Shown here in pieces: positions 1 through 5,936 of a DNA stretch of 35,330 bases. The stretch is from positions 1 to 35,330 of the forward strand of contig CAYFPS010000026.1 in assembly GCA_964345075.1 (NCBI GenBank), given 5' to 3'. The stretch is from CAYFPS01 sp964345075 (GTDB lineage: Bacteria > CAIWAD01). Position 1 is the first letter of the stretch. Each line of letters opens with the position of its first letter. Position numbers and translations under genes: made by a program. Below the pieces are notes generated by a model that saw only the letters and a list, made by a program, of their open reading frames with translations, made no database searches and was not told the origin of the DNA.

Positions 1-2
1 GC

Positions 3-539
3 ATCCTCCTTGCACACGCGGCGGGCCTCGAGCTGCGCAGCTCGGAGCTCGCGGTGCTCGCGCGCTGGGAGTCGCCCGCGCCGGTGGGCGCCGTGTCGAG
101 GTGGGGAGAGGACATCGCCGTGGCGTCGGGCGGTCATGTCCAACGCGTACAGGTAGACATCCTTCGTCTCGCCACCACCGCAGGCGCCCTGCTGGCCTGC
201 CCAGGCGCTCGGGCGCTGAGCTGGCACCCCAGCGAACCCTTGCTCGCGCTGGCAGCCACCGACCAGCTGCTGATCCTCGAGTGGCACCCGGAGACCAGCC
301 ACCTCGAGGAGACAGCTCGAGTGGCACTGGCGAGCAGCACGGGACCCGCCCGCCTCGGCTGGAGCCCCTCGGGACGTGGCCTGTGGGCGACCCTCGGAGC
401 GTCACCCCCACGCTGTGTGTTCGGCACGGTATCGGGCGACGATTCGCCCCTGCCGGCTGCCACGATCTCCTGCGCCGGCGAGTGGCGTGCGCGGCTCCAC
501 GGGGTGGGTGTCGCGATCGAGCCGAATGTCTCGGAATGA
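3..539 (+). CDS. Partial beta-propeller (WD40-like) protein, 5' end missing
   Basis: The frame is open to the left edge, so at least 178 residues of a longer protein are present and the true start lies outside. The first internal start is a GTG at 54. Two segments, SWHPSEPLLALAATDQLLIL and GWSPSGRGLWATLG, have the look of WD40/propeller strands (x-W-x-P, then a hydrophobic strand). I do not recognise a specific family. Such proteins are more usual in bacterial chromosomes (for example Myxococcota) than in phages. The piece may therefore be host DNA or a mis-joined contig end, but a phage origin cannot be excluded. It ends 37 bases before the next start. Confidence 0.4.
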   Translation: MLLAHAAGLELRSSELAVLARWESPAPVGAVSRWGEDIAVASGGHVQRVQVDILRLATTAGALLACPGARALSWHPSEPLLALAATDQLLILEWHPETSHLEETARVALASSTGPARLGWSPSGRGLWATLGASPPRCVFGTVSGDDSPLPAATISCAGEWRARLHGVGVAIEPNVSE

Positions 540-576
540 TAGGTCGACCTGTATGCTAATGGTTCGAGGAGGCCCG

Positions 577-918
577 ATGGGCAAGTACTCCAAGAGGAGC
601 TCGGGGAACACCGTGATCCCCGACGGTATCGAGCGCTTCCTGGTCATCGACCTGGAAGCAACCTGCGACGACGGGGGAGCAGTCCCCCGGCTGGAGATGG
701 AGACGATCGAGATCGGGGCCGTCCTCGTGGACGGCGTGGCCCGGGGGGCCTGCCTTGCGGTGGCTCGTCAGCTCGTTCGTCCTGGGGTCAAGGTCTTCCT
801 CCACGACTCAGACCGCCCGTGGTACTCGTGGGCCAAGAAGCTCTGGCCTGAAGGCGAGACCATCGCCCCGGAAAAGGACGACTACCCGAGAGACCTGTGG
901 TGGACCACGGCCCCCTGA
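577..918 (+). pseudogene. Truncated DEDDh exonuclease-like N-terminus fused to an unrelated tail
   Basis: The ATG at 577 is preceded by GAGGAGG at 566-572, an excellent ribosome binding site. Of 113 residues, about 16-55 read like an ERI-1-type DEDDh 3'-5' exonuclease: FLVIDLEATCDD (Exo I motif with D and E), then ETIEIGAVLVD. The Exo II and Exo III motifs of a ~180-residue enzyme are absent. After about residue 65 the sequence changes to PGVKVFLHDSDRPWYSW, which resembles the C-terminal end of class I SAM-dependent methyltransferases (the 'LkPGG-hhhDDxxR' region). I infer an internal deletion joining two genes, or an assembly artefact. Active exonuclease is unlikely. It overlaps the next gene by 22 bases. 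Confidence 0.5.
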
Positions 919-1505
919 CCATCGCCTGTGTCCTCAAGTCCGGGGGCGACTTCGAGCCCTGGATGGTAGACCGTCTCAGGCGTCAGGTGGGCAGCCACCT
1001 CCGTCAAGCCCACAGCTTTGTCTGTCTGTCCGACTGCGATCTGTCCGGCCCATGGAGAGAGATCAGGCGCATCCCTCTCGAGGACGACTGGACGGGGTGG
1101 TTCTCCAAGTTGGAACTCTTCAAGCACGACCTCGGCCCGACCGTCTACTTCGACCTGGACACAGCCATTGTCGGGCCCCTGGACTGGATCAGCGGGATCA
1201 CCGATGGTCTCTGGGGGCTGCGCGACCCGCTCTGGGGGAAGATGGGGTCCGGCATGGTGGGCTGGACCGGGCCTCAGCCGGACATTCTCGACGGATGGGA
1301 CAAGGGACAGGAGTCCAACTGGCAAACGATGCCTGATCGCTGGGGCGACCAGTCGTGGATCTACCAGAAGGTCAAGGACAGGGTCAGGTACATCCAGGAC
1401 GAGTTCCCTGGCGAGGTCTACAGCTACAAGTTCGACAAAGGGAAAGCGCCGCGCTCGGTCAAGATCTTCTCTGGTCGCCCCCGCCCGTGGGAGGTGGGCT
1501 TCTGA
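897..1505 (+). CDS. Glycosyltransferase-like protein (GT-A type, DxD motif)
   Basis: A 202-residue protein, probably a nucleotide-sugar-dependent glycosyltransferase. The N-terminus TIACVLKSGGDFEPWMVDRL is the usual first strand of a GT-A fold. YFDLDTAIVGPLD (about residues 84-96) contains the metal-binding DxD (D86, D88) followed by the typical 'hhG.hD'. Cys-rich or membrane segments are absent, so it is probably cytoplasmic. The start is GTG 897, with GTG 900 as an alternative; the site is weak and translation may couple to the upstream ORF. Phages use such enzymes to modify host envelope sugars or their own DNA or virion, but no substrate can be read here. It converges with the RusA gene, 8 bases away. 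Confidence 0.65.
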   Translation: MVDHGPLTIACVLKSGGDFEPWMVDRLRRQVGSHLRQAHSFVCLSDCDLSGPWREIRRIPLEDDWTGWFSKLELFKHDLGPTVYFDLDTAIVGPLDWISGITDGLWGLRDPLWGKMGSGMVGWTGPQPDILDGWDKGQESNWQTMPDRWGDQSWIYQKVKDRVRYIQDEFPGEVYSYKFDKGKAPRSVKIFSGRPRPWEVGF

Positions 1506-1513
1506 TCAGCTCT

Positions 1514-1903
1514 TCACCCCACGATCCTGATCTCCACACAGCCCTCTCCGGCAGGGTCGCCCTTGTGTAGGTAGAGGTGGTGGATGGCACAGTCGTCGCG
1601 CAGGATGCGGTTCTCGACCAGGGCATCCTCGACGGGCTTGATCCTGTTGGAAAGGTCCCACTTCCTCTTGCCCCACCTCTGCTTGCGGACGGCTGACTTG
1701 AGGAAGGCTGGCGGGTGGAAGGTCATGGTGATCTGGAGCTGCCCTTCGAGCGGCTCCTCGGGCGCATCCCACCCGACCAGGGCCATGCGACACGCCTCCT
1801 TGTAGTCCCTCCCGGCCCGATCGAGGATCTTCCTGTTCCGGGCCACGGTGTAGTAGTGGTTGAGGGTGGGGGGCCAGGGAAGACAAAGGACGAGGCAGTT
1901 CAC
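1514..1903 (-). CDS. rusA: RusA-family Holliday junction resolvase
   Basis: 129 residues from a GTG that overlaps the upstream stop (GTGA at 1900-1903). A longer frame upstream exists but is a shadow. LPWPPTLNHYY (residues 8-18) matches the RusA N-terminal 'PPSxNxxw' strand. The block WDLSNRIKPVEDALVENRIL with D103/D104 matches the catalytic region 'rrDxDNxxKpxxDAL...ixDD' (here D83, N86, K89, D93). RusA dimers cut four-way DNA junctions; phages use them for recombination and for clearing branched DNA before packaging. It is the last gene of the leftward operon that also carries the Cas4-like nuclease and the SSB-tip protein. Confidence 0.85.
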   Translation of the reverse strand: MNCLVLCLPWPPTLNHYYTVARNRKILDRAGRDYKEACRMALVGWDAPEEPLEGQLQITMTFHPPAFLKSAVRKQRWGKRKWDLSNRIKPVEDALVENRILRDDCAIHHLYLHKGDPAGEGCVEIRIVG

Positions 1904-2112
1904 TCCCCGCCCTCCTCGATGCGGTCGGCCCTGGCGCGGAGCCACTTCGCCATCGATGCGTATTGGCCGGACCATGCCCGGCACTTAGCGGGATCATTCG
2001 TCGCCCCCGTGTGCCCCGCCTCCTGATGGCGGCCTCCCCACAAGTCGAGTTGATTCGCCGCCTCCCGCAGCGCGTCCAGCAGCTCCTCAGCGGCCTTGGT
2101 GTAGTCAGTCAT
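1900..2112 (-). CDS. Small hypothetical protein (70 aa)
   Basis: The ATG at 2112 is preceded by GGAGAA about 6 bases upstream. The product is short, helical-looking and charged (AAEELLDALREAANQL at the N-terminus), with no cysteine pair and no membrane segment. I do not recognise a family. It overlaps RusA by four bases (GTGA) and a 24-codon ORF on its other side, so it is translated as part of the coupled chain. Confidence 0.6.
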   Translation of the reverse strand: MTDYTKAAEELLDALREAANQLDLWGGRHQEAGHTGATNDPAKCRAWSGQYASMAKWLRARADRIEEGGE

Positions 2113-2179
2113 CGTTCTTCTCCTCGGTGTGCTTGGCGAGGGCTATGATCAACAGATGCTTCCAGGAAAGGAGGTCCAT
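2105..2179 (-). CDS. Candidate 24-aa micro-ORF
   Basis: ATG at 2179-2177 shares bases with the upstream stop (TGATG), and its own TGA at 2107-2105 lies inside the next gene's start region. It fills the only gap in a chain of overlapping genes. An AAGGAGG-like stretch (AGGAGGACGAG on the minus strand) precedes it. The product starts MDLLSWKHLLIIALAK, a short hydrophobic stretch with a charged end. It could be a real small membrane-associated peptide or only a coupling device. There is no homology evidence. Confidence 0.4.
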   Translation of the reverse strand: MDLLSWKHLLIIALAKHTEEKNDD

Positions 2180-2400
2180 CACTCGTCCTCCTTTCTCTTG
2201 CCGGGCCGGAAGGCCCGTTCCATCTTCTTCATGGCCGCCTCCATCTTGAACATCTCCTTCTCGATGTCTCGGATGTAGTGGGCCATGGCGACAATGACGG
2301 ACTCCGCCTGGGGAAGGACGATCTTGGGATCGCCCCTCCCGATACGGAGCCGCCTCAAAGCCTCAAGCGCGTGCTCGTGGCTGGGGCGGTCTTCAATCAT
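2179..2400 (-). CDS. Small coiled-coil-like hypothetical protein (73 aa)
   Basis: I chose ATG 2400 over the upstream ATG (2427) because GGAGGAG lies just before it and it makes an ATGA overlap with the upstream zinc-finger gene. The C-terminal half is rich in Lys, Glu and Met (YIRDIEKEMFKMEAAMKKME), suggesting one long amphipathic helix. No known family is recognised. It sits between the zinc-finger gene and a 24-codon ORF, both with overlapping stop/start codons. Confidence 0.6.
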   Translation of the reverse strand: MIEDRPSHEHALEALRRLRIGRGDPKIVLPQAESVIVAMAHYIRDIEKEMFKMEAAMKKMERAFRPGKRKEDE

Positions 2401-2615
2401 CTCTCTCCTCCTTGGCAGACAGGACACGGCTCACGGTGAGGCATGGCCGCAGGGTCGATGACCCAGCCCGACCCTCCACAGGCCGGGCACAGGTCTACAG
2501 CAACTCCCTTCCCCAAGCACTTGGGGCAGGTCTCGTTCTTGTGGTAGCCCTCGTAGCTGACGGTGAACCGCCCGCTACCGTGGCACCAACTACACTCCTG
2601 GGTGGACTTCTCCAT
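2397..2615 (-). CDS. Stand-alone DnaJ-type Cys-rich zinc-finger protein (72 aa)
   Basis: Nearly the whole protein is four CxxC units: CSWCHGSG, CPKCLGKG, CPACGGSG and CPVCQGG. This is the spacing of the DnaJ cysteine-rich domain (four CxxCxGxG motifs, two zinc ions), without a J domain. Length and pattern fit small phage zinc-finger proteins whose partners are mostly unknown; RNA, DNA or unfolded-protein binding are all possible. The start is ATG 2615 in a TGATG overlap with the SSB-tip gene. Its stop overlaps the next start (ATGA). Confidence 0.7.
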   Translation of the reverse strand: MEKSTQECSWCHGSGRFTVSYEGYHKNETCPKCLGKGVAVDLCPACGGSGWVIDPAAMPHREPCPVCQGGER

Positions 2616-3553
2616 CAGAACGGCACATCGTCGGGGTCATACTCGCTCGGCACGGGGGATCCCGGGTTCTGGTCCACGCCAGGGTAGGATCCACCGCCAC
2701 GAGACGGGGCAACCTTCGGGGTCAGGGCGTACGGCTCGGTCTCCCGCCAGTGGTTGGAGCTGCGCTCCCAGGTGAAGGTCCGCAGGAGGACCTCCTCACC
2801 AGCACGGAGCCGACCAAGCACGACATCCCACCCGTTGCTGTCGTCCTTCTTCATGCGAAGGGCCCAGCCGGACTTCTCTGCGGCCAGCTCAAGGTAGGTC
2901 TTGGACCTCGGCATGACCCACTCGCCCTTGTCGTTCTTGAACCCAGCAAGGTGGCGGAACAGGGTGCGCTCGAAGGCCGACCGCTCCTGCCCGGTGATCT
3001 CGCAGATCTCGCCGCACAGGTTGCCCCAGTCGCTCACCAGCCCCTTCACCCAGTCGGGTGCCGTGTCGGGCAGACCGCTGGACGAGGGCGGTGACGGGGC
3101 TCCGGGGGGCCGCTCAGGCGACGCTGCTCCACGGCTCGGCTCGGGCTCCCGGCCCCAGCCGGGCTCGAACTCCTCCTCGCCGTAGACCACGGACTGGAGC
3201 TGGGGGTCGAGGACGCAGGCCAGGATGCCCCGGACACGCCACCGCTTCTCGGCCATGGCGACCGGGTGGCTGCCCTCGACAGCCTTGCCCTGGGGGTTTG
3301 CCTCGCCCGTGGTCCAGTGGCGGTTGAGCTGCTCCCCATCAGAGGAGCGGCCCTGCCACCACCCCGAGACGACGGCCCGTCCAGCGCAGGTCGAGAGGTG
3401 AGGGTCTTCGTGGAAGAGGCCGTACTTGCGCTGGATCTTCAGGGCTCCAGGCTGCTTGACGACGCACTTCCCACGGTGGAAGTAGTAGTCCCCGTCCTCT
3501 CGTCCCTCGACGAGTTGACAGGTATCAATCAGATTCTTGAGGATCGGGTCCAT
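2615..3553 (-). CDS. Putative ssDNA-binding/annealing protein with SSB-like C-terminal tip
   Basis: 312 residues from ATG 3553 (TGATG overlap with the nuclease gene). The protein ends EYDPDDVPF, close to the acidic DDDIPF tip by which bacterial SSB recruits repair proteins, and the tip follows a Gly/Pro-rich linker as in SSB. The middle has a Pro/Ser/Glu-rich linker (around residues 145-170). An earlier stretch, SHPVAMAEKRWRVRGILAC, recalls the 'A..KA..RALV..' helix of Erf/Rad52-like annealing proteins, but this is weak. Its position next to a Cas4-like nuclease fits an exonuclease/annealing-protein pair. SSB-like tip: clear. Annealing function: inference. Confidence 0.5.
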   Translation of the reverse strand: MDPILKNLIDTCQLVEGREDGDYYFHRGKCVVKQPGALKIQRKYGLFHEDPHLSTCAGRAVVSGWWQGRSSDGEQLNRHWTTGEANPQGKAVEGSHPVAMAEKRWRVRGILACVLDPQLQSVVYGEEEFEPGWGREPEPSRGAASPERPPGAPSPPSSSGLPDTAPDWVKGLVSDWGNLCGEICEITGQERSAFERTLFRHLAGFKNDKGEWVMPRSKTYLELAAEKSGWALRMKKDDSNGWDVVLGRLRAGEEVLLRTFTWERSSNHWRETEPYALTPKVAPSRGGGSYPGVDQNPGSPVPSEYDPDDVPF

Positions 3554-4371
3554 CAGGAAGGATCTCCGAGGCAGTAGTCGTAGAAGGGGCAGTAGACCTT
3601 GCCCTTGCTGCGGCAGGGGGAGCGGTCTCTGTCCGGGTGGCACGGCTCGGGAGTGTTCAGCCCCATGATGGCGGCGTCGTACATCTCCCTGGCCTTGAGG
3701 CGGTAGTCCACCAGCTCCTCGTAAGAGGCGTAGCCGACCCGCATCCACCCCTGGTCACGACAGTGGGCGGGCCAGAGGAAGCCCACGATGTCGTACCCCT
3801 CCTGTTCCAAGGCAGCCATGTAGTTCGCTGCCTGGTACGGATTGCCCCACATGGGGCTGGGGATACGGCCCATGTCCCACTGCTTGATCGGGAACGAGGT
3901 GGTTGACTTGAAGTCCACGACGATGTGCTTGCCGTCGATGGTGGCAAGCATCCCGTCGATGTGACCCGTCACACCGTCGATCTCGACCTCCTTCTGCTCG
4001 GAGCCCTTGACCCATCGGAGCCACTGGTGGTCCGTCAGGGCCTTCTGGAGGGTGTCCCGAGCCAGGGATTCCCAGAGGTCACCCATGGCGAAGGTGATGC
4101 GGGAGAGGAAGTCCGGATCCTTCCCCATCTCGGGCATGTTGTGGGAGTACCAGATCCGGCGGGCACAGTCCGACCCGTGAGAGAGACGGACACGGTGAGG
4201 CTCGGTGGTCCAGAACCGGTGCGCGATGTGGTTGAGATCGGGCAGCATGGCTCTGGGGTCGAGATCCTCTGCGGAGAGATCGAGGTCACTCTCGGTGAGA
4301 AGTCGCTCGACCTCGTGAGAGGCTGCCTTGAGCAGGCCCATGACCTCCTCAGGGCTAAGGTTATCAGTCAT
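3553..4371 (-). CDS. Cas4/RecB-like PD-(D/E)XK nuclease with Fe-S-type cysteines
   Basis: 272 residues. The nuclease core is visible: GDLWE (E101), GHIDGML (D139), VVDFKSTT (D153, K155) and PYQAANYM (Q180/Y184, the RecB 'QxxxY' motif). One cysteine before the core (C69, in SDCARRIWY) and three after it (C253, C261, C267) are placed as the 4Fe-4S ligands of Cas4/AddB-type exonucleases. Such phage enzymes resect DNA ends for recombination with an annealing protein. No cas genes are nearby, so this is a phage recombination nuclease rather than a CRISPR one. It overlaps the preceding gene by 8 bases and the SSB-tip gene by TGATG. Confidence 0.8.
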   Translation of the reverse strand: MTDNLSPEEVMGLLKAASHEVERLLTESDLDLSAEDLDPRAMLPDLNHIAHRFWTTEPHRVRLSHGSDCARRIWYSHNMPEMGKDPDFLSRITFAMGDLWESLARDTLQKALTDHQWLRWVKGSEQKEVEIDGVTGHIDGMLATIDGKHIVVDFKSTTSFPIKQWDMGRIPSPMWGNPYQAANYMAALEQEGYDIVGFLWPAHCRDQGWMRVGYASYEELVDYRLKAREMYDAAIMGLNTPEPCHPDRDRSPCRSKGKVYCPFYDYCLGDPS

Positions 4372-4585
4372 CAGGGTTCTCCTTTTGTGAGAGGAGTCCT
4401 TCCGTCTCCCGACAGAAGGACTCCATGAACTGAGCGAGGGCCTGGCTCATGCTCTGCTTCCTGTTGAGACAGGCGAGGCGGAAGCGGTGGCGAAGGCCCT
4501 GCTCGACGAAGACCGTCACGCGGTCACGAGTAGCTCTCCACTCGGTCGAGGCCGACCGGGCGGGGGTAGTGCTGTTGTCTTCCAT
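4364..4585 (-). CDS. Small ribbon-helix-helix-like DNA-binding protein (73 aa), leaderless
   Basis: Residues about 20-60 (RDRVTVFVEQGLRHRFRLAC, then a Ser-rich turn and a second helix) resemble a short strand followed by two helices, as in Arc/CopG regulators. The match is by pattern only. No Shine-Dalgarno is seen. Instead a good promoter (TTGACC, 17 bases, TACCTT) ends six bases before the ATG, so the transcript probably begins at the start codon. That would give this gene and the nuclease/SSB/RusA genes behind it their own promoter, which this protein could itself control. Confidence 0.5.
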   Translation of the reverse strand: MEDNSTTPARSASTEWRATRDRVTVFVEQGLRHRFRLACLNRKQSMSQALAQFMESFCRETEGLLSQKENPDD

Positions 4586-4591
4586 GTCCGC

Positions 4592-4620
4592 AAGGTAGCA
4601 CTCCCTGCGAACATGGTCAA
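4592..4620 (-). promoter_or_regulatory. Promoter with extended -10, giving a leaderless mRNA
   Basis: On the minus strand TTGACC (4620-4615) is followed by a 17-base spacer and TACCTT (4597-4592), with TGC just before it as an extended -10. The ATG of the downstream gene begins six bases after the -10, where transcription would start. The same arrangement occurs at 12864-12878 and 13327-13341. It lies in the 37-base gap between two genes of the leftward cluster and would be an internal promoter for the recombination genes. Confidence 0.6.
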
Positions 4621-4622
4621 CA

Positions 4623-4862
4623 TCATGCTCCTCGACGGATGTCTTGGAGGAGGAGGATCACAGACTCGATGAAGCCGAGCGACTTGCCCATGGCAGCGGA
4701 CAGGTCGATCAGCAGGCCCGAGGCTTTCTCGTCCTTGGGGACCATCTCGATCAAGGCGTTGGCTGCGACCTGTCCGAGAGCGATGTTGGCCCGGTGTTGT
4801 CCGAGCATCTCAATCGCTTCGCCCAGGTCGTCAAGGTCACGCTTCTTCTTCTTCTTCGACAT
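4623..4862 (-). CDS. Small hypothetical protein with Lys-rich start (79 aa)
   Basis: Begins MSKKKKKRDLDDLGEAIEML, then appears all-helical with a hydrophobic C-terminal helix (SLGFIESVILLLQD). No family is recognised. The start ATG at 4862 lies 26 bases inside the end of the XRE gene. The shared GAA/AAG repeat codes EEEEE at the end of one protein and KKKKK at the start of the other. No clear ribosome binding site; coupling to the upstream gene is likely. Confidence 0.55.
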   Translation of the reverse strand: MSKKKKKRDLDDLGEAIEMLGQHRANIALGQVAANALIEMVPKDEKASGLLIDLSAAMGKSLGFIESVILLLQDIRRGA

Positions 4863-5271
4863 GAAGCACCAGAGTGTCCCCGGTCTTGGCGAGGACCGTG
4901 CCGTACGAGACCCGACTCTTGTTGGAGACGAACCCCTCGTCGTTGAGAGTGATGAGGCAGTAGCGCACCGGCCCCTTGGGAGAGGGCTGCGGGGCCTTGC
5001 CGGGCCTGGAAGTTGAGGTCCGCCCGGAGGACGAGACCCCGTTGTAGAGCTGGCACGGCTTCACCTCCTCGCCCAGGAGTTCGGACATCTTGGCGGCAAT
5101 CTTGTAGAAGGTATCCGCCTTGAGGGACTGCCCCCGTACCCCTCGGCTGATACACGCCTGGGACACCTCACAGGCTGCGGCCAGTTCGCGCTGGCTCAGG
5201 TCATGGTCCTTGAGGAAGGACTTGAAAAAGGAAGCCTTGGCCTTGCGGCAAAGGCGGCGCTGGGTCGTCAT
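4837..5271 (-). CDS. XRE/Cro-type HTH transcriptional regulator (144 aa)
   Basis: The start is ATG 5271, preceded by GGAGGT at ideal distance; the upstream extension of the frame is a shadow. Residues about 17-60 form a lambda-Cro/XRE helix-turn-helix: FLKDHDLSQRELAAACEVSQ, a recognition helix near ISRGVRG, and two further helices (TFYKIAAKMSELLG). The C-terminal ~70 residues (a Ser/Pro-rich linker, then a strand-rich part ending in EEEEEA) are not recognised and may serve dimerisation or sensing. The most likely role is control of the phage early or lysis/lysogeny genes. No integrase or repressor partner is in view, so lysogeny is not shown. Confidence 0.75.
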   Translation of the reverse strand: MTTQRRLCRKAKASFFKSFLKDHDLSQRELAAACEVSQACISRGVRGQSLKADTFYKIAAKMSELLGEEVKPCQLYNGVSSSGRTSTSRPGKAPQPSPKGPVRYCLITLNDEGFVSNKSRVSYGTVLAKTGDTLVLHVEEEEEA

Positions 5272-5273
5272 GG

Positions 5274-5495
5274 TTACCTCCGTTTTCTTTCGGAATCGGC
5301 CACAGCCCGAGAGGCTTGGTCGATCAGGGTGATGATGTCGTCGAGCCCCGCCGCCATCTCCATCAGAGGTGACGAGGTGCTTGGCGACGCTTGTGTTGCC
5401 TCCAGGATCCGTCGCAGATCCAGCCGCATGGACCGGGTCTTCTTGGACATCTGGTTCAGGGCAGCGATGATCTTCTTGTTCTCTTCTTCGGGCAT
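5274..5495 (-). CDS. Small hypothetical helical protein (73 aa)
   Basis: Starts MPEEENKKIIAALNQMSKKT and appears to be two amphipathic helices separated by a Ser/Thr/Pro linker (ASPSTSSP). No Cys, no membrane segment, no recognised family. Its stop TAA is part of the GGAGGTAA binding site of the XRE gene downstream, so the two are probably co-translated. The start site has no obvious Shine-Dalgarno, which lowers confidence in the exact start. Confidence 0.5.
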   Translation of the reverse strand: MPEEENKKIIAALNQMSKKTRSMRLDLRRILEATQASPSTSSPLMEMAAGLDDIITLIDQASRAVADSERKRR

Positions 5496-5519
5496 CTATG
5501 AGTGCCATCTAAATGGGGG

Positions 5520-5936
5520 TCAGGGCCGACGAGAACCCGCGCACAGGAAGTGCCGGGGTCGGTCGAAGGACCGAATGTATGGCAGGGACGGACTGAGCCA
5601 GGGAATAGTCTCGGGCTCAGGGGTCATCCAATCTGAACTGAGCGGGCCACGGCTCCTCCCTTCTGGCGGGCTGCTGAGACTAGAGAGGACGGTGTGGAGC
5701 CTATCCTCGCTAGAGATGTTGGCCGGGCCGAGGGACCTTGCGGTACACAGAAGGCATAGGCACTGCTCTCTCCGTGGCTTGGACAGTACGCGGCGACACC
5801 CGGGGCAGAGCCGTAGGTCTCCAAGGGATCTCGCGTTGACCGCAAAGTGCGGGGGCCGGGAGCTGCCATCGACTCGTGTGACGACAAGCAGGTCCTCGGG
5901 GAAGCTCTTGAGGCAGTTCTCGCAGGTATCAGTCAC
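5520..5936 (-). CDS. Cys-rich (zinc-finger-like) hypothetical protein (138 aa)
   Basis: GTG 5936 is preferred over upstream ATGs because GGAGG sits five bases before it; it overlaps the amidotransferase stop by 8 bases. The first ~65 residues carry CENC, CPGC and CLCLLC, enough for one or two zinc sites. The C-terminal half is Ser/Pro/Arg-rich and looks disordered. No family is recognised. The tight link to the amidotransferase and amidoligase genes makes a role beside them possible, for example as a carrier, adaptor or substrate. That is context only. Confidence 0.5.
   Translation of the reverse strand: MTDTCENCLKSFPEDLLVVTRVDGSSRPPHFAVNARSLGDLRLCPGCRRVLSKPRREQCLCLLCTARSLGPANISSEDRLHTVLSSLSSPPEGRSRGPLSSDWMTPEPETIPWLSPSLPYIRSFDRPRHFLCAGSRRP

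Noticed and set aside
3553..4371. Cas4-like gene as evidence of a CRISPR system
   Set aside because: No repeats, cas1/cas2 or effector genes are present. The neighbours are phage recombination genes.
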